This document shows positions 1 to 10,931 of a DNA stretch of 64,000 nt, piece by piece (positions within the stretch are counted from its first letter, which is position 1; the number at the start of each line of letters is the position of its first letter). The position numbers and the translations under genes are program-made. This stretch comes from Blastomyces gilchristii SLH14081 (Eukaryota; Ascomycota; Eurotiomycetes; Onygenales; Ajellomycetaceae): the NCBI RefSeq assembly GCF_000003855.2, contig NW_003101682.1:7202294-7266293 (forward strand), written 5' to 3'. The notes beneath the pieces are model-generated. The model was not told where the DNA came from and made no database searches. It saw nothing but the letters and a program-made list of their open reading frames with translations.

Positions 1-3000
1 AAAGGAGGCACGGAAATCGGTACTGGTCTGGAAACGGTGGTAAGAGGGTTATCGTGAGTTGTAGGGGGTGTTTCCAATATATATCCAGCCGGCTTCATGA
101 TCTCAGCGGGGTAGGCTTGAGCAGAGTCATATTCGGCCGGCGCGTCAAAGAGTTGGGCGGTTTGCCAAAGGAGGAAGGGCCTGCCATTCCCTTCTGGGAG
201 CTGAGCCATGTCCCCAGGTTCCGTCTAGCGGCAAGTATATACAGGCATTCACTAGTAGAGATTATACGAAGCAGAAGGAGAGTCATTCAGAACAGGGGGA
301 TCATAATTGTTCTCAAGTCCAAAATCGAAGGAGAGTGGTGAAAAACTGAAAGAGGGTCAAAAAGATGCGACTACAGGGGATGATGATTAGCAGGATGAGG
401 TGTGATCAGCTGGAAAAGCCCGAGGGGGGCGAGGATGAAGAGTGTAAAAGCCGATTTGCCTTGGCGGTCTCCGATGCTGGAATCAAGCGTAACATGAAGG
501 GTTACTTTGAAAGCCCTCACTCTCCATTCTTCTTCACCGTAAGAAGGCCGGCTTGGCTGGTTAACTATGGGGGGCTTTGACAACTCTTGCCATTTTCGAG
601 ATGGGCTCATGGCCAAATAATGGGGGCGTGGGTGGCGTTCCCCAAATACCGCTTGGGTATGCTGTCCCACTCAGGCGGATTCCGAGTTCTAGGTTTGTGG
701 GTTGATCCTTATAAAAGAAACGTGAAACAGGAGAGACAATCAATGCCAACCATGTAATAATACTCCAATTTGACACCCTTTAGCTTGAACCTGCCCCTCC
801 CCCTGTGTGCAGTGCTTCCGGGGTTGCAGTCCAGTCCACAGTTGGCTCGATCTTAGCGAGTTGACCTCCAGCAGGTCGGCAAACGCTGGCACTCATTGTT
901 TGCCAATCACAACGCAGGTTGTCAGAGAAGCAACCGCAGTGACTGGATACGATAAAAAGTGCCCCTTCAAGCGCTCTGTCAAAAATGGCCGGTATGGTAT
1001 GGATTACATCGTGCCACGGGAACGCACGCTTCACCCACGCTGGGGCTCTGATACAAGCTTCACCTTTCCTTAAGAAGAACGGAATCTGCTAGTGGCGGAC
1101 CCATCAAATCAGCCCGAATTCCAGAACAAGCGTATTTTTAGGAAACCGAGCGAGGAAATCTCCGGGGTCAGATTGAACCCTTCCAGTTGGTATTCTTACC
1201 TTAAGACAAATAATAATAATGGGTGCTTTGTATGTTTGTGCTTCGGCAGAAACCAACTGCTGAACGGCGATTAGCCGTCTAATATATCGCGTGCGTGCAA
1301 AGATCCACAGCGACATCATCGTAATAATAATGGAGTGGTTTTGGGTGGTTGATTATATTACATCCCTAGTGCCCAGGATTGGACTCCAGACCCAGCCATT
1401 ATTATTAAGGGGCGCGCGAGGAGCCACTGGACCAAGCGATGGTTGTTATCTGCTTGCCCCTTGATGGCAACGAGGAGTTATGGAGGTGCTAACTGCTTTG
1501 GCAGCGTTGCCAGGATCGGATCGCCATTATTATTATATTCCCAAAGGCCACGACTGAAGGCGCCGTACGGAGTAGACCTTCGGGTGTAATTCCGGCGGGG
1601 GCTGGCTGGCTGTCTTGAGTTGTTCTTTACTCGCAATTATTCGTCAATTACTGCGTACAGACAGATTGCATCATGTTGAGGAAAGCTCCATAGCTTATTA
1701 GTCATCCTCGGCCAATCTGCACTTTTTTAAACGGACCGCAACTTTCTTTTTAAAAAACAGCCACAATTCGCTGAATGCCGCTACTAGCAACCACCCCGCT
1801 GGTAGGTACTCCGCACATGTGCGCTTACGGCGGGGTACGTACTTGTTCGGACTACATGACTCGAGACCTTTAGAGTCGTGGCCTGACGCTCGGCCCGCCT
1901 GAGGAAGCGCTATTTGATATCAAACTCAAACAGGAACCACTCTCGAGAGCCCTTATATACTGTGTGAAGGCAGCTGAGCCAACCGCGGAAGGATGAGATA
2001 TCATAAGAAATGAAATGGCTGTATGCTAGAGATTCATTACGGGGCGAAGGCACAAAAAGCACCTCCATGTGTAGCGGATCATTGGGTTCCAGAGACGGCC
2101 TTGGAAGCATAACTGGCTCAACGGACCTCACGCTACAATATCCTTGCAAATACTCCGCTTCTGTCAGCCTGGGGGAAACCTGGGTAAAGATGCCAGCAGA
2201 AATTTGTAGCCTTGCTGATCGAGCTGTACTCTTCTGCATCCGCCTCTGATTCTTCTCGCAACCCACCACAGGAGAAGATTTTGGGGGGGATTTCTGCATT
2301 GCAGTTCCAAGTATAGTGCATGTTACCAGTGTCTGCATCCCAATTGTTTTTATTTAGTGGCTCCTGCAGATCGACACTTCTCTACATCGATTGCCCAGGA
2401 TGGAGCCTTTTTTTGTCCAGCCCAATTCGATACCGTACTGGGGCGGGCTTTGTAGAGCACTACGTCAGTCTCGCTCGAGAACCCCTCCCAATTTCCGCGC
2501 ACTAGGGATGTGTTTGGTTCGGTTCATCTTCGAGAGGAATGTTTCGAGGTTCACTGGTTTGGGAACAGCTTGGTGTTCCTGCTTCTCAGCCTAGTCTCTC
2601 GTTTGCTTAAGAAGTTATCTGTCGCCAAAATCCCAGAAAACATACCAAGAATTCCTTGTTATTTGCCACCTCAAGCAACGCATCAGACCCCAAAAAACAG
2701 CATCCGTACGTTTGGAGTAATTCTCAAAGAAGCTTCCCGGCAATTCTCTTAGAGTACGTATCATCATGAATTTGAGCCCACTACATTAGCATGCTGTGTA
2801 CGCCAGTCAGATACTGCCACCGCTTAAGTAGCGGAAAGATTGGAATGGAAACAGTGGATGGCCTGACTGCTGCTTTTTGAGTTCTCCAGGAAAGCGGGTA
2901 TACACAGCATCTCTCTCCGCACGGTTAAACAAGGCTGTTCAGCTTCCTGAGGAGGAACTGAGGGGCATGTAATGAGCAGAGCTCGCTTCGCTTAAGGTGC

Positions 3001-5406
3001 AACGGTTTCCGTTAAATCCAACCTCTTAAATTCAGAGTTTCAACCTGCCACGAGAAGCCAAGGGGCCAATTGATACCCACTCCGCTGCTGCATATTTCCA
3101 TCCCCAGTCGGTATCGCAAAGCCACTCACTCTGGTCACACTACAGAATAATAGTTACAAATTGATTTACGCATGGCTTTAGGGTTTCCATACTGAACCTG
3201 CGTTGTCTCTCTCCACCTGTTAAGCGGATCCACAATGCGGGATATTACCATGGTAAAGGGTCGGGTGCTAACCCCTAGCTTGGGACGGGCGCATGCTTGG
3301 AGCGTGGGCCGTTGTTTCGTGGAATCGCGGGCGCTGTCCGCGTTCGCTAGCCCGAGGCTCTTAACACTCTAGCTTACCGAAACCACGCCGCCTGCTGGCC
3401 CTTGTTCCACGTCATGCCAATAGCTCTAGGTTTTGAACTAAGCTGCGTCTGTTGAATGTGGGCGGTCAAGAGCAATGATTCCGCCAAAACTGCTCAGGGA
3501 GTCCAGTGGCACTTTGCGTGAGAACAAAAAATTCAATCTTTCATTTTTATCTTTCGTAAATAAATCGTGCCTAATAATGTCATTCCCCAAATGAAGAGCT
3601 AAGCTTACCAAAGCCGACACAGGAACAAAAGACCTAAAATATCCTCGTTAAGCTCGCTGGACAAGCTATTGGAAGGTGCTCATTACGCTCCCACAGCGGT
3701 TGCCTGTTTCTAACGAAATTTTTTTCAATGATTTACGTTCGCAGTCCGAAATTGGCTGGTAGCGATGCCCCCCGTCTCAGTCCGTAAAGCCATGCTGTTC
3801 TCTGCTTATTTGCTCAAAACAATACAGCAATCGGCAATTAGGTTAACTAGACCGGAGTGGAAATGCATGAGCAGCCCCATATCCTACAAATGATATACGG
3901 AGCTCAATCGCTGTTTGGAGACGCTATACCCGATTACTTATTATTCGGGCCTTAACAAACCCGAAAGAAAAACAAAAAAGACGGCAATTAAGCAGTTGCT
4001 GAATCGGACTATTCATTTGCCCAAGGTGACAATGGATACAACTATAGCCTCATACGGACACAGCGGACTTTTCTTGGGTTAGAGCTTGTAGCTTCAACCA
4101 CTCCCTCCATTTACGAGTGATTGGCAAGGTATGATGCAGGCTTGAGTTACATGATAACCAGACGTTTGTAAGTACTGTACCTCGTTTCTGGCAAGCCCAG
4201 AGTGCTTGTCAAACTGAGATCAGCTTTAGGTGAAGCTACGCCAGTCTAGTATTGATGCAATCTGTCACTACCCACCTATCCGCCAAATGTGTGGACCAAA
4301 GCTGACGTTTAAGCAAAGGAAATGGTCTAGTCATTTACATTTCTCTCTGCAAGGCTAAGTAACAACTGACAGGACCTCAAGCTCCTTCTCGAGACCAACC
4401 TCCATGCTTATGGCTTTATTGGCTCATTTGGTGAGAGGGAATGACAATGCCCTTCCTGGACTGCCTTGGAGACGAGGTGCATACATGATGAAGTACGTGT
4501 CGACACCTGAAGCAAAGTGAATGCACACAATTTTGCTCGGGGATTGTTTACCGCTTCGAGCTCATCGTGCATAAAAAAGCGGGATTTTCAGACCGCCCGG
4601 TTTACACGCGCTCCCGTCCCCCACACCTTCAGCGGACAATATTTGGGACATCTCGCCCTTTTCTCCACATCCTTCTTATTCTTCTTCTTCTTTTCCCTTG
4701 GGGTGAGGGGCTGATCTGCCCATACACCCGCTGGGCTTAGTCACCAGTAGAATGAGGAGTCCAGCGAGAAACGACAGTGAGACGACAGCGAGGTAGTAGG
4801 CTAGCGGAATTGTAGTTAAAAGAAGGTACAGTACATACAACATTTAAGATAGAGAACTAGTTGATGTGTAACTTTCGACGACCTATCCCATGCTCGTCAA
4901 GTAATAATCGCCGGCTATTAACTAGGCCTCCGGGAATACGCTGTAAAAATGGCTGGTTGAAGACCCACTCGTATTATTGAGAAATACGTTCGGCAGCGGC
5001 GCCTAACAACGCCATGAACGCACACTTGGTTAAAGTTCATGTCGTAAACTCTCACAGTCGTCTTTTCACTAGCCGTTCTGGCCTTGTAGCCTTCGACCTG
5101 TGTTGTTGCTAACCCCGAATCTATTACACCCAAACTAAAAGCCAGGGCTAGGAAAAAAAAAAGAAATCCAATTATAAAGAACAAAATAGAGGGTATATTT
5201 GAGTAACACTTAGACAGGCATCTGGATGAAGAAATCGAGAAACTTGTTCACAAAGTATATCAAATGGGGTTGGAAGCTAGCGCATTGTACGGTACATACA
5301 TGTACCTAGAAGGAAATGAGAATTTCAAGAACAAGTAGTCTCGCCAAAGAGATGTTGTCTGGAATGGCTAGCAAGTTTGGCCGACCATGACTCTCGAATA
5401 CCCCAC
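1..5406. other. Gene-free intergenic stretch
   Basis: No open reading frame here shows a recognisable domain, coherent splicing or conserved motif. The longest ATG-initiated frame is 142 codons on the minus strand (1910-2338), with no recognisable features. Visible small structures are several short AAT/ATT runs between about 1208 and 1535, a TTC-rich run near 4673-4695, a perfect 12-bp palindrome at 3245-3256, and a run of A near 5153-5163. The composition looks like the flanking gene block, not like the AT-rich block at the right end. Small non-coding genes or strongly diverged exons could be hidden. Confidence 0.5.
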
Positions 5407-5944
5407 TCACTGGGACTTCTTTGTGCCAGAGGGTGATTTAGCATACCCAAAGGCACCAAGGAGGTATGCGATGCGATTCACAAAGAGAATTCCGGTAGCT
5501 CCAATATTTCCCCACGTCAGATCATTCCACTCCATCACGTTGATTAGGTCGTGGAATCCGATACACCAATAGGTGGCATAGAGGTGTCCCACGTCTGCGA
5601 TTGCCAATGCAATGATGTAGTTTCTGACCACTTTTGGCTCCGACGTTGAGTACAAAACAGCGACACCCGCCATCATCAGCAGCAGATACAAATTGCCAAG
5701 CTGGTAAGAGATAGCCTGGGTGCTTAATGGCAATTCTGCGGGCGTAAAGGCGTTGGGGGTCTGGCCAGCGACGAATTTGTTGGTGTTACCAATTGCGACA
5801 CAGAAGCCAGCAATCCTATGAGAAGCCAGTGTTAGTTCATTTCCCAACATTCAGTGGTATATAAAAATAAAAATTTAGATACAGCGAAATTGGCTCCAAA
5901 ACCGCGAAGAGAATGTGAGGCCATAGTGGGAGGATTGTGGTCAT
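5407..5944 (-). CDS. DUF7704-family integral membrane protein
   Basis: Two exons on the minus strand: 5944-5883 and 5815-5407, with a 67-nt intron (5882-5816) that starts GTATCT, has a CTAAC branch site and ends CATAG. The joined product is 156 aa, starting MTTILPLWPHILF. It is hydrophobic, with about four membrane segments: residues ~5-28, a segment containing QLGNLYLLLMMAGVAVLY, one containing IIALAIADVGHLYATY, and a C-terminal one. The motifs YQLGNLYLL, ADVGHLY and W(N)DLTWGNIG are typical of the small fungal four-helix membrane proteins grouped as DUF7704, and the length fits. No enzyme activity is known to me for the family, so no function is assigned. It is divergent from the telobox gene, with 360 bp between the two starts. 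The start was chosen because the first exon restores the expected N-terminal helix. Confidence 0.85.
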
Positions 5945-6304
5945 TCTGAATGTTCACCGTAGCTTGGACGGAGATCCACGGTAATTTCGAGATCTAGAGG
6001 AACTCTCAACTTATAAGGGTGTTTTTATCCACAAGCCGGTCCGTCTGGTCAATGAGACGATATCGAATCTTAATCGTTGTCAAAATTAACTTGACTGTTT
6101 GCAAAGCCGGCAGTTTCAAGGAATATGGTGACTAAGCGACTGTGAGAGAACACGTGATCGGGTGCTTATCCAGGTTTCCAAAATTCCCATGTGGAGAGTT
6201 TACTTCCTTTATGACCAGCGAGGTTCCTTAGTATATGATTAACGTCGGCAGCTGTGAACAAATGGCTACACAGTCAATGGCTTTGGGTCTTGCTGGTCGA
6301 GACG
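5945..6304. promoter_or_regulatory. Divergent promoter region between the DUF7704 and telobox genes
   Basis: These 360 bp separate the start codons of two divergently transcribed genes, so they must hold both 5' untranslated regions and promoters. I see no canonical TATA box that I could assign to either gene, and no diagnostic operator. The assignment rests on gene layout alone. Confidence 0.4.
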
Positions 6305-8266
6305 ATGGACCCGCTTATGGGAATGTATACGATCCCCACGGCCGATGACCCCTTTAATCAACTTCGAGACTTGCCACAGCCCAACAATCTACGCATCCCA
6401 CCTCTGCGGGATCCTATCCCCTCTCGCTCTCTCAAAGCTCCTTCACCGCTCGAGCCGAATGCAGGAGGGACGAGAGAAACTACGAACATCTCAAAATCCT
6501 CACTTTTTAGCGGAAACCCACCAGCTAAACTTCCTACTCTGGAGGACTTCCTGCATGCGGCCCGGGCATCTAATTCAGGCTCTGATACAATCTACGGGAA
6601 GGTATCAAGCTCTGATCCTCCTCCAAGGACGATTCTGCCGACGTTCATTAATCTCCGCGCGATCGAGAAGCTACCGTACGCATCCTTCGACGAGGATGTC
6701 CCACGAAAGCCTCGCCGACCGGAGCTAAGTGGTGATGTTTTTGGAGAACATCTTCAGCTTCCTATTCCCAAAAATCAGAAGGAAACACCTAAGCGTCCTC
6801 CTTTTGGGCCTTTAACGATATTAAATGGCCTAAATGAACCTCCGCCAAACGCCGCCTTATTCCCTCCCATAGAACCTAATGCTGCTCCCACAATTCTTAC
6901 GCGACCAACGCGAGATACCCCAGCCCCGCAAGATAACGTAATTGGAAGTGCGGCTAACGAACGAAGAGGCGGACGGATTAATAATATCATTGAACTCGGT
7001 ATTGAAGAGAGTATTGGAGAAATCGAAGAAACCTTCGCAGAGCAAGGAGGCCCTCTTACTCTTCCAGAGCATCATTCTTCGAAAGAAACTGTAGAGGAAA
7101 GTGACAAGGAGCCTGTATCGTCCAAACCCCAGACCCGGTCAAGGAAGAAGCTACGAAAATGGACAGAATCAGAGACGAGAGATCTATTACGAGGGGTAGT
7201 GAAGTGTGGAGTTGGGAATTGGACAGCAATCCTCGCCCAGCCTGAACTTAAATTTAACCAACGAACCGCTGCAAATCTGAAGGATAGGTTCCGCGTCTGC
7301 TGCCCATGGGCTTATGGTTCGGAACAGCACACTCTGGAAGCAGTTACAAATAGCCTCACGGATTCGTCAAATGGGCCGGAATCTAGCTTATTGGGCAAAA
7401 TCCTACTTCCTGATCCGCGGGCTAGCAGGAATAAGCAGGAACCAGATGCAAGTTCAACGGCAATCATCCTGAAGCCTGCCAATCAGACTACCAATATCGT
7501 TCATTCGAGCCTGGAGTCCCCGCCGGCCATGCCGTCTGTAGATGGAATTTTGAATTCGACTTCCCCTAAGTCTCCCGAACGCAAAAAGGCCCGGTCTTCA
7601 ACCCCTAGAACCAACCTATCCTTGTCCAGCAAATCTAGATCAACCCTCATGTCCCTAGGCCTTCGAGAGCCTTGCCTGACCATTAAGTCTAATAGGCGTT
7701 CTCGCCGTCCATTCACACCAACAGAAGATGACGCTCTCCTCAAAGGCCATGCGGTTCATGGATTCCAATGGACATTAATTCGGCAGGATAAACGGCTGAA
7801 CTTAATGCATAGGAAAGCAACAGATCTCAGAGACCGTTTCCGGACTAAATTTCCCGACGTCTACCGGGAAGGGGGCTCCGTAACCGCTAGTAAGGATTCT
7901 GTTAGCAACAACAACGGCTCTCTTGCTGAACCTCGTTCGACTCATGATAGAGATACACCAACGATATCCATGCTGCTCTCCGGAAACCAGTCGAAAACAA
8001 CACCTACTCGGGCCCAATCTGACGTAGCTGACACTGGATCTGGCAAGCGACTTACCTCGCCATCCCCGTCGAACGATGTTGGTCCCGCGAACGCCACAGA
8101 TCCAATCATGCTTCCACCTCCCCAGCCCGCGCTACCAGACTTGCCCAGCATTGCTAATACTTCATTATTCACATTCCAAATGGATGATGGAGGATCAGGT
8201 TGCGTGGACGGTAGTAGTTGGGGAGATAATACCCTACCTCCACTCGTCTGGGATGAGCTAACATAG
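6305..8266 (+). CDS. Two-Myb (telobox) DNA-binding protein
   Basis: Single-exon gene, 653 aa from the ATG at 6305 (MDPLMGMYTIP). The frame is open upstream to a GTG at 6254, but the ATG is the credible start. Two Myb/SANT domains are visible. The first lies at about residues 283-335 (RKWTESETRDLL, then NWTAIL and TAANLKDRFRV); the second at about 466-520 (RRPFTPTEDDALLKG, QWTLI, KATDLRDRFRT). The LKDRFR and LRDRFR third-helix motifs match the telobox signature of telomere-repeat binding proteins such as fission yeast Teb1 and Tbf1/TRF. The rest is proline- and serine-rich and probably disordered. Known relatives bind TTAGGG-like repeats at telomeres or in promoters (Teb1 acts at histone gene promoters); which of these applies here is not shown by the sequence. 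It is nuclear by inference. Confidence 0.85.
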   Translation: MDPLMGMYTIPTADDPFNQLRDLPQPNNLRIPPLRDPIPSRSLKAPSPLEPNAGGTRETTNISKSSLFSGNPPAKLPTLEDFLHAARASNSGSDTIYGKVSSSDPPPRTILPTFINLRAIEKLPYASFDEDVPRKPRRPELSGDVFGEHLQLPIPKNQKETPKRPPFGPLTILNGLNEPPPNAALFPPIEPNAAPTILTRPTRDTPAPQDNVIGSAANERRGGRINNIIELGIEESIGEIEETFAEQGGPLTLPEHHSSKETVEESDKEPVSSKPQTRSRKKLRKWTESETRDLLRGVVKCGVGNWTAILAQPELKFNQRTAANLKDRFRVCCPWAYGSEQHTLEAVTNSLTDSSNGPESSLLGKILLPDPRASRNKQEPDASSTAIILKPANQTTNIVHSSLESPPAMPSVDGILNSTSPKSPERKKARSSTPRTNLSLSSKSRSTLMSLGLREPCLTIKSNRRSRRPFTPTEDDALLKGHAVHGFQWTLIRQDKRLNLMHRKATDLRDRFRTKFPDVYREGGSVTASKDSVSNNNGSLAEPRSTHDRDTPTISMLLSGNQSKTTPTRAQSDVADTGSGKRLTSPSPSNDVGPANATDPIMLPPPQPALPDLPSIANTSLFTFQMDDGGSGCVDGSSWGDNTLPPLVWDELT

Positions 8267-9543
8267 TGGGTATATGCATTTATGATTGTATCTGACATTG
8301 TCTCTCGATGTGCTATATTCCAACCTTCTCTACTTGATCTTCATCCTGTGGCTATTCACTACCATTTTATATTAATATTAGTCATATTTTTTACGGATTT
8401 CCTACAGGTTAATGATTCAACCGGTAGTGTAATATAAGTGATTATTCTAAGGTGTCATAGGCGACTTATTCATATATCTGTAAGTTTCGGCCCCATCTTA
8501 TCACACAGTCAACACAACCACTCAACATTTCACCATCCGATTGGCATTAGTTCACCTTAGTAGCCATGTTTATTTGATGTACGAGTACTGGAAATGAGAG
8601 CCCTTTACAAATCGCCAAAAGAAAGCTCAGACAGAGCTCCTAACAGCCGAACAAACGTCGCGTAATCTGTATCATACCGTTTAGAGAAATTGACAAGCGA
8701 CCTTCTAGGCAAATGAGATATGCATATCGTATTTTTGAACAGGCTATAGAATACCGGGGTTGATGGTACATGGGACTCACTCTAGTACGTAACCCTGCAC
8801 ATGAGAGGGGGAAAATGTAAAAATCAAGAGTCTCCAATTTCGCTCCATTGTAGAGATAAAGATAAGATGGCTTATTGAAGGAAGGCTTGGTAACTTAGCT
8901 TGAAAGGATATATATATGAGAATGTGAAGGAGAATCGGGGGCAAGAAAGAAAATATACAAAGAACAGGGTGGAATACGCGCTTGGGTGAGTTGGTTAAAA
9001 TAAAGCAAATGGTGTGCACGGAACGGCAAGAAGGAGTGAGAACAGGGCGAGAATGGGAGGTAGGAAAAAGATTATTGAGAACCTTCGATGTGTGTAATGG
9101 AGGGTGTAGGCGGAGATAGGAGATCAAAATCCAAAGAAACAGTACGGACATGTCAATTCATCCTGTCGTTAGTTTGATGGCAGTATCGGAATGGTCCCAG
9201 AAACACGAGGTTGCCAGCATTTTTGTGAACAGATAACCTTCCATCCAGGCAAATATGAATGTTGATCAAATCGATCAAGGCATCACGTCCGTCACTTAAA
9301 TACTTGATCGTCTGTTCTCCGCTTAGTGCTCTTAAAACATTCTGTCCAGATTGTTTTCAGTCGGGTATTGTCGAAATGAAAAAGTAGGAGAGAGGGGAAA
9401 AAGGAAGACACTCTGCAATTTTTTGACCGTCATGCCTCGTATAATTCTTGCGTAGCTCGGAAGAATATAATGTAGCGTTTTTTTTTTTTTAAAAAAAAAA
9501 AAGAAAAAAAAAATCTGTCAAAGAGGTATATCCAATTTTGTTC
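8267..9543. other. Intergenic, convergent 3' ends of telobox gene and SNX3
   Basis: The two flanking genes are convergent, so this stretch holds both 3' untranslated regions and terminators. No coding frame is convincing; an open frame on the minus strand at 8777-9151 has no recognisable motif. The only prominent structure is the T13/A12 homopolymer junction at 9478-9513, just past the stop codon of SNX3. Confidence 0.5.
9478..9513. repeat. Poly(T)-poly(A) homopolymer junction
   Basis: Thirteen T are followed directly by twelve A, one G and ten more A. The run lies 31 bp past the stop codon of SNX3 and could fold as an A/T hairpin in the transcript or act as an efficiency/positioning element for 3' end formation. 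It is also an expected site for sequencing or assembly length errors. Confidence 0.8.
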
Positions 9544-10250
9544 CTACCATGCATTCCGGTCCCAATTGGGATCTAGTACGGGCCAAGTTAGCTGGATACG
9601 GGGAAATAGCTTTACACAAATGAAACGTTAATAAGAAAACAGTTTCTATATTTACCTTGCACAAAGCTCGCAAGCACTTTACTCCCCGTTTGCAGTAGGG
9701 GGTGCCCTACAACTATTTGCAAAAACCGCTGTAAACCTTCCCGTCTATGCTCAATTACGTCATCGCTGAACCGATTGGTGAATACTTTCCCCGGAAGCGG
9801 TGGAATTGTCACACGCGCGCTCTCACGCTCCAATATATCTCTAAAGTATTCGAAGTCTGAATAGCGGCGGCGCACGACCGAGTGTTTAAGTTTGAAAGCG
9901 GGGATGTTGGTACGGCAGACGATTTCGTAGGAGGTATACATGTTGCGCGATGTGCCGTGAGTTTGAGGATTTCTTACCTGTTACAAATAGAAGACACCGG
10001 AGATCAGTTTGGGATTCAAGATAATCAGTGCTTAGGTAGTCAAAGGCGACGGGCAACCCCGCAAGCCATAGCCCTCGGGCAAACCGTAGGCAGGCCTGTA
10101 TATGGAGGGGTAACAAAACAATTGCAACAGAATGTGTAGGTAGGAGTGGGTGCCTTGGAGTTAGATATATACCTCAATTTCGAGGAAGTTTTCAGGAGGG
10201 CCATATATCTCCTCGAAGGTCTGCTGGCGTGCATCTGGTATGGCCTGCAT
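9544..10250 (-). CDS. SNX3: Sorting nexin-3 (SNX3/Grd19), PX-domain protein
   Basis: Three minus-strand exons: 10250-10173, 9977-9656 and 9572-9544, with introns of 195 and 83 nt and GT..AG ends. The product is 142 aa, starting [20 protein letters not shown] and ending DPNWDRNAW. Nearly the whole protein is one PX domain. The [10 protein letters not shown] motif supplies the basic residue that contacts phosphatidylinositol 3-phosphate, followed by the proline-rich PPLPGK loop and RREGLQRFL. Length and sequence agree with SNX3/Grd19 of other fungi, a retromer-associated cargo adaptor that recycles proteins from early endosomes to the Golgi. The last exon codes only nine residues and is easily missed; it was placed because it restores the conserved family C terminus. 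The gene is divergent from the WD40 gene, with 681 bp between starts. Confidence 0.96.
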
Positions 10251-10931
10251 CTTCGTATGGCTTCTCTACACAACACCGAAACAGAGGTCTCCCTCAAGAG
10301 TGATACCAGAGCGGATTTGGAGGGGTAGCTTTGAAACAATGAGTTGTGAGGTCGTTGGTCGGATGGCTATGAAAATTGATTGTCATTCGTTAAAAGGATT
10401 AATGTAGGCTATGGTTGGGATATCAGGTCTAAAGGTCGCATGGGCAGTAGATACATTTATGGACGCGGCGCGAGCATGCAAGAAGCTTGCTGATTCAGCA
10501 GTGTGGCCCGTGCGCCGAGAGGGGCCCGGGTTTATATTCCTCCAGATCCGATATTCCTTGGCACAATTGAGCTGTTTGCAAGCTCGGTCTCGGCAGATAC
10601 CGGCGCGATAATGCTCTTAGAACTACAATGATAGTAAGACCACAGCAGGGAAAAGTATATGGAACAAGTACGGGGCAATCTGGGTGGAGGAGAATTTTAC
10701 TATACGGCTGACATGACTGGATTTTAAGGGAATTAGGTTTGTATGTACAACTCGGATTTAACCTTATTTCCGCCGGGTGACCTTGGTGCACACTATACAA
10801 GCTTACTTACCATAGTTAACCAACTGTCCATGAAGCTGACTAAACCCCCATCCCCAGGTTCAGGTTAAGAGCTCCTCTCACCCGTTTATTGACGAAGCAG
10901 GCCTGCATTACATCAGCTAAGCGCTTCCGTC
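10251..10931. promoter_or_regulatory. Divergent promoter region between SNX3 and the WD40 gene
   Basis: These 681 bp separate two divergent start codons and so contain both promoters and leaders. Small open frames inside (for example 10411-10611) show no motif and I read them as chance. No TATA box or operator could be assigned with confidence. Confidence 0.4.

Noticed and set aside
1910..2338. 142-codon minus-strand ORF in the left intergenic region
   Set aside because: It has a true ATG, but no domain, membrane segment, signal or intron pattern is visible, and a chance frame of this length is plausible in this composition.
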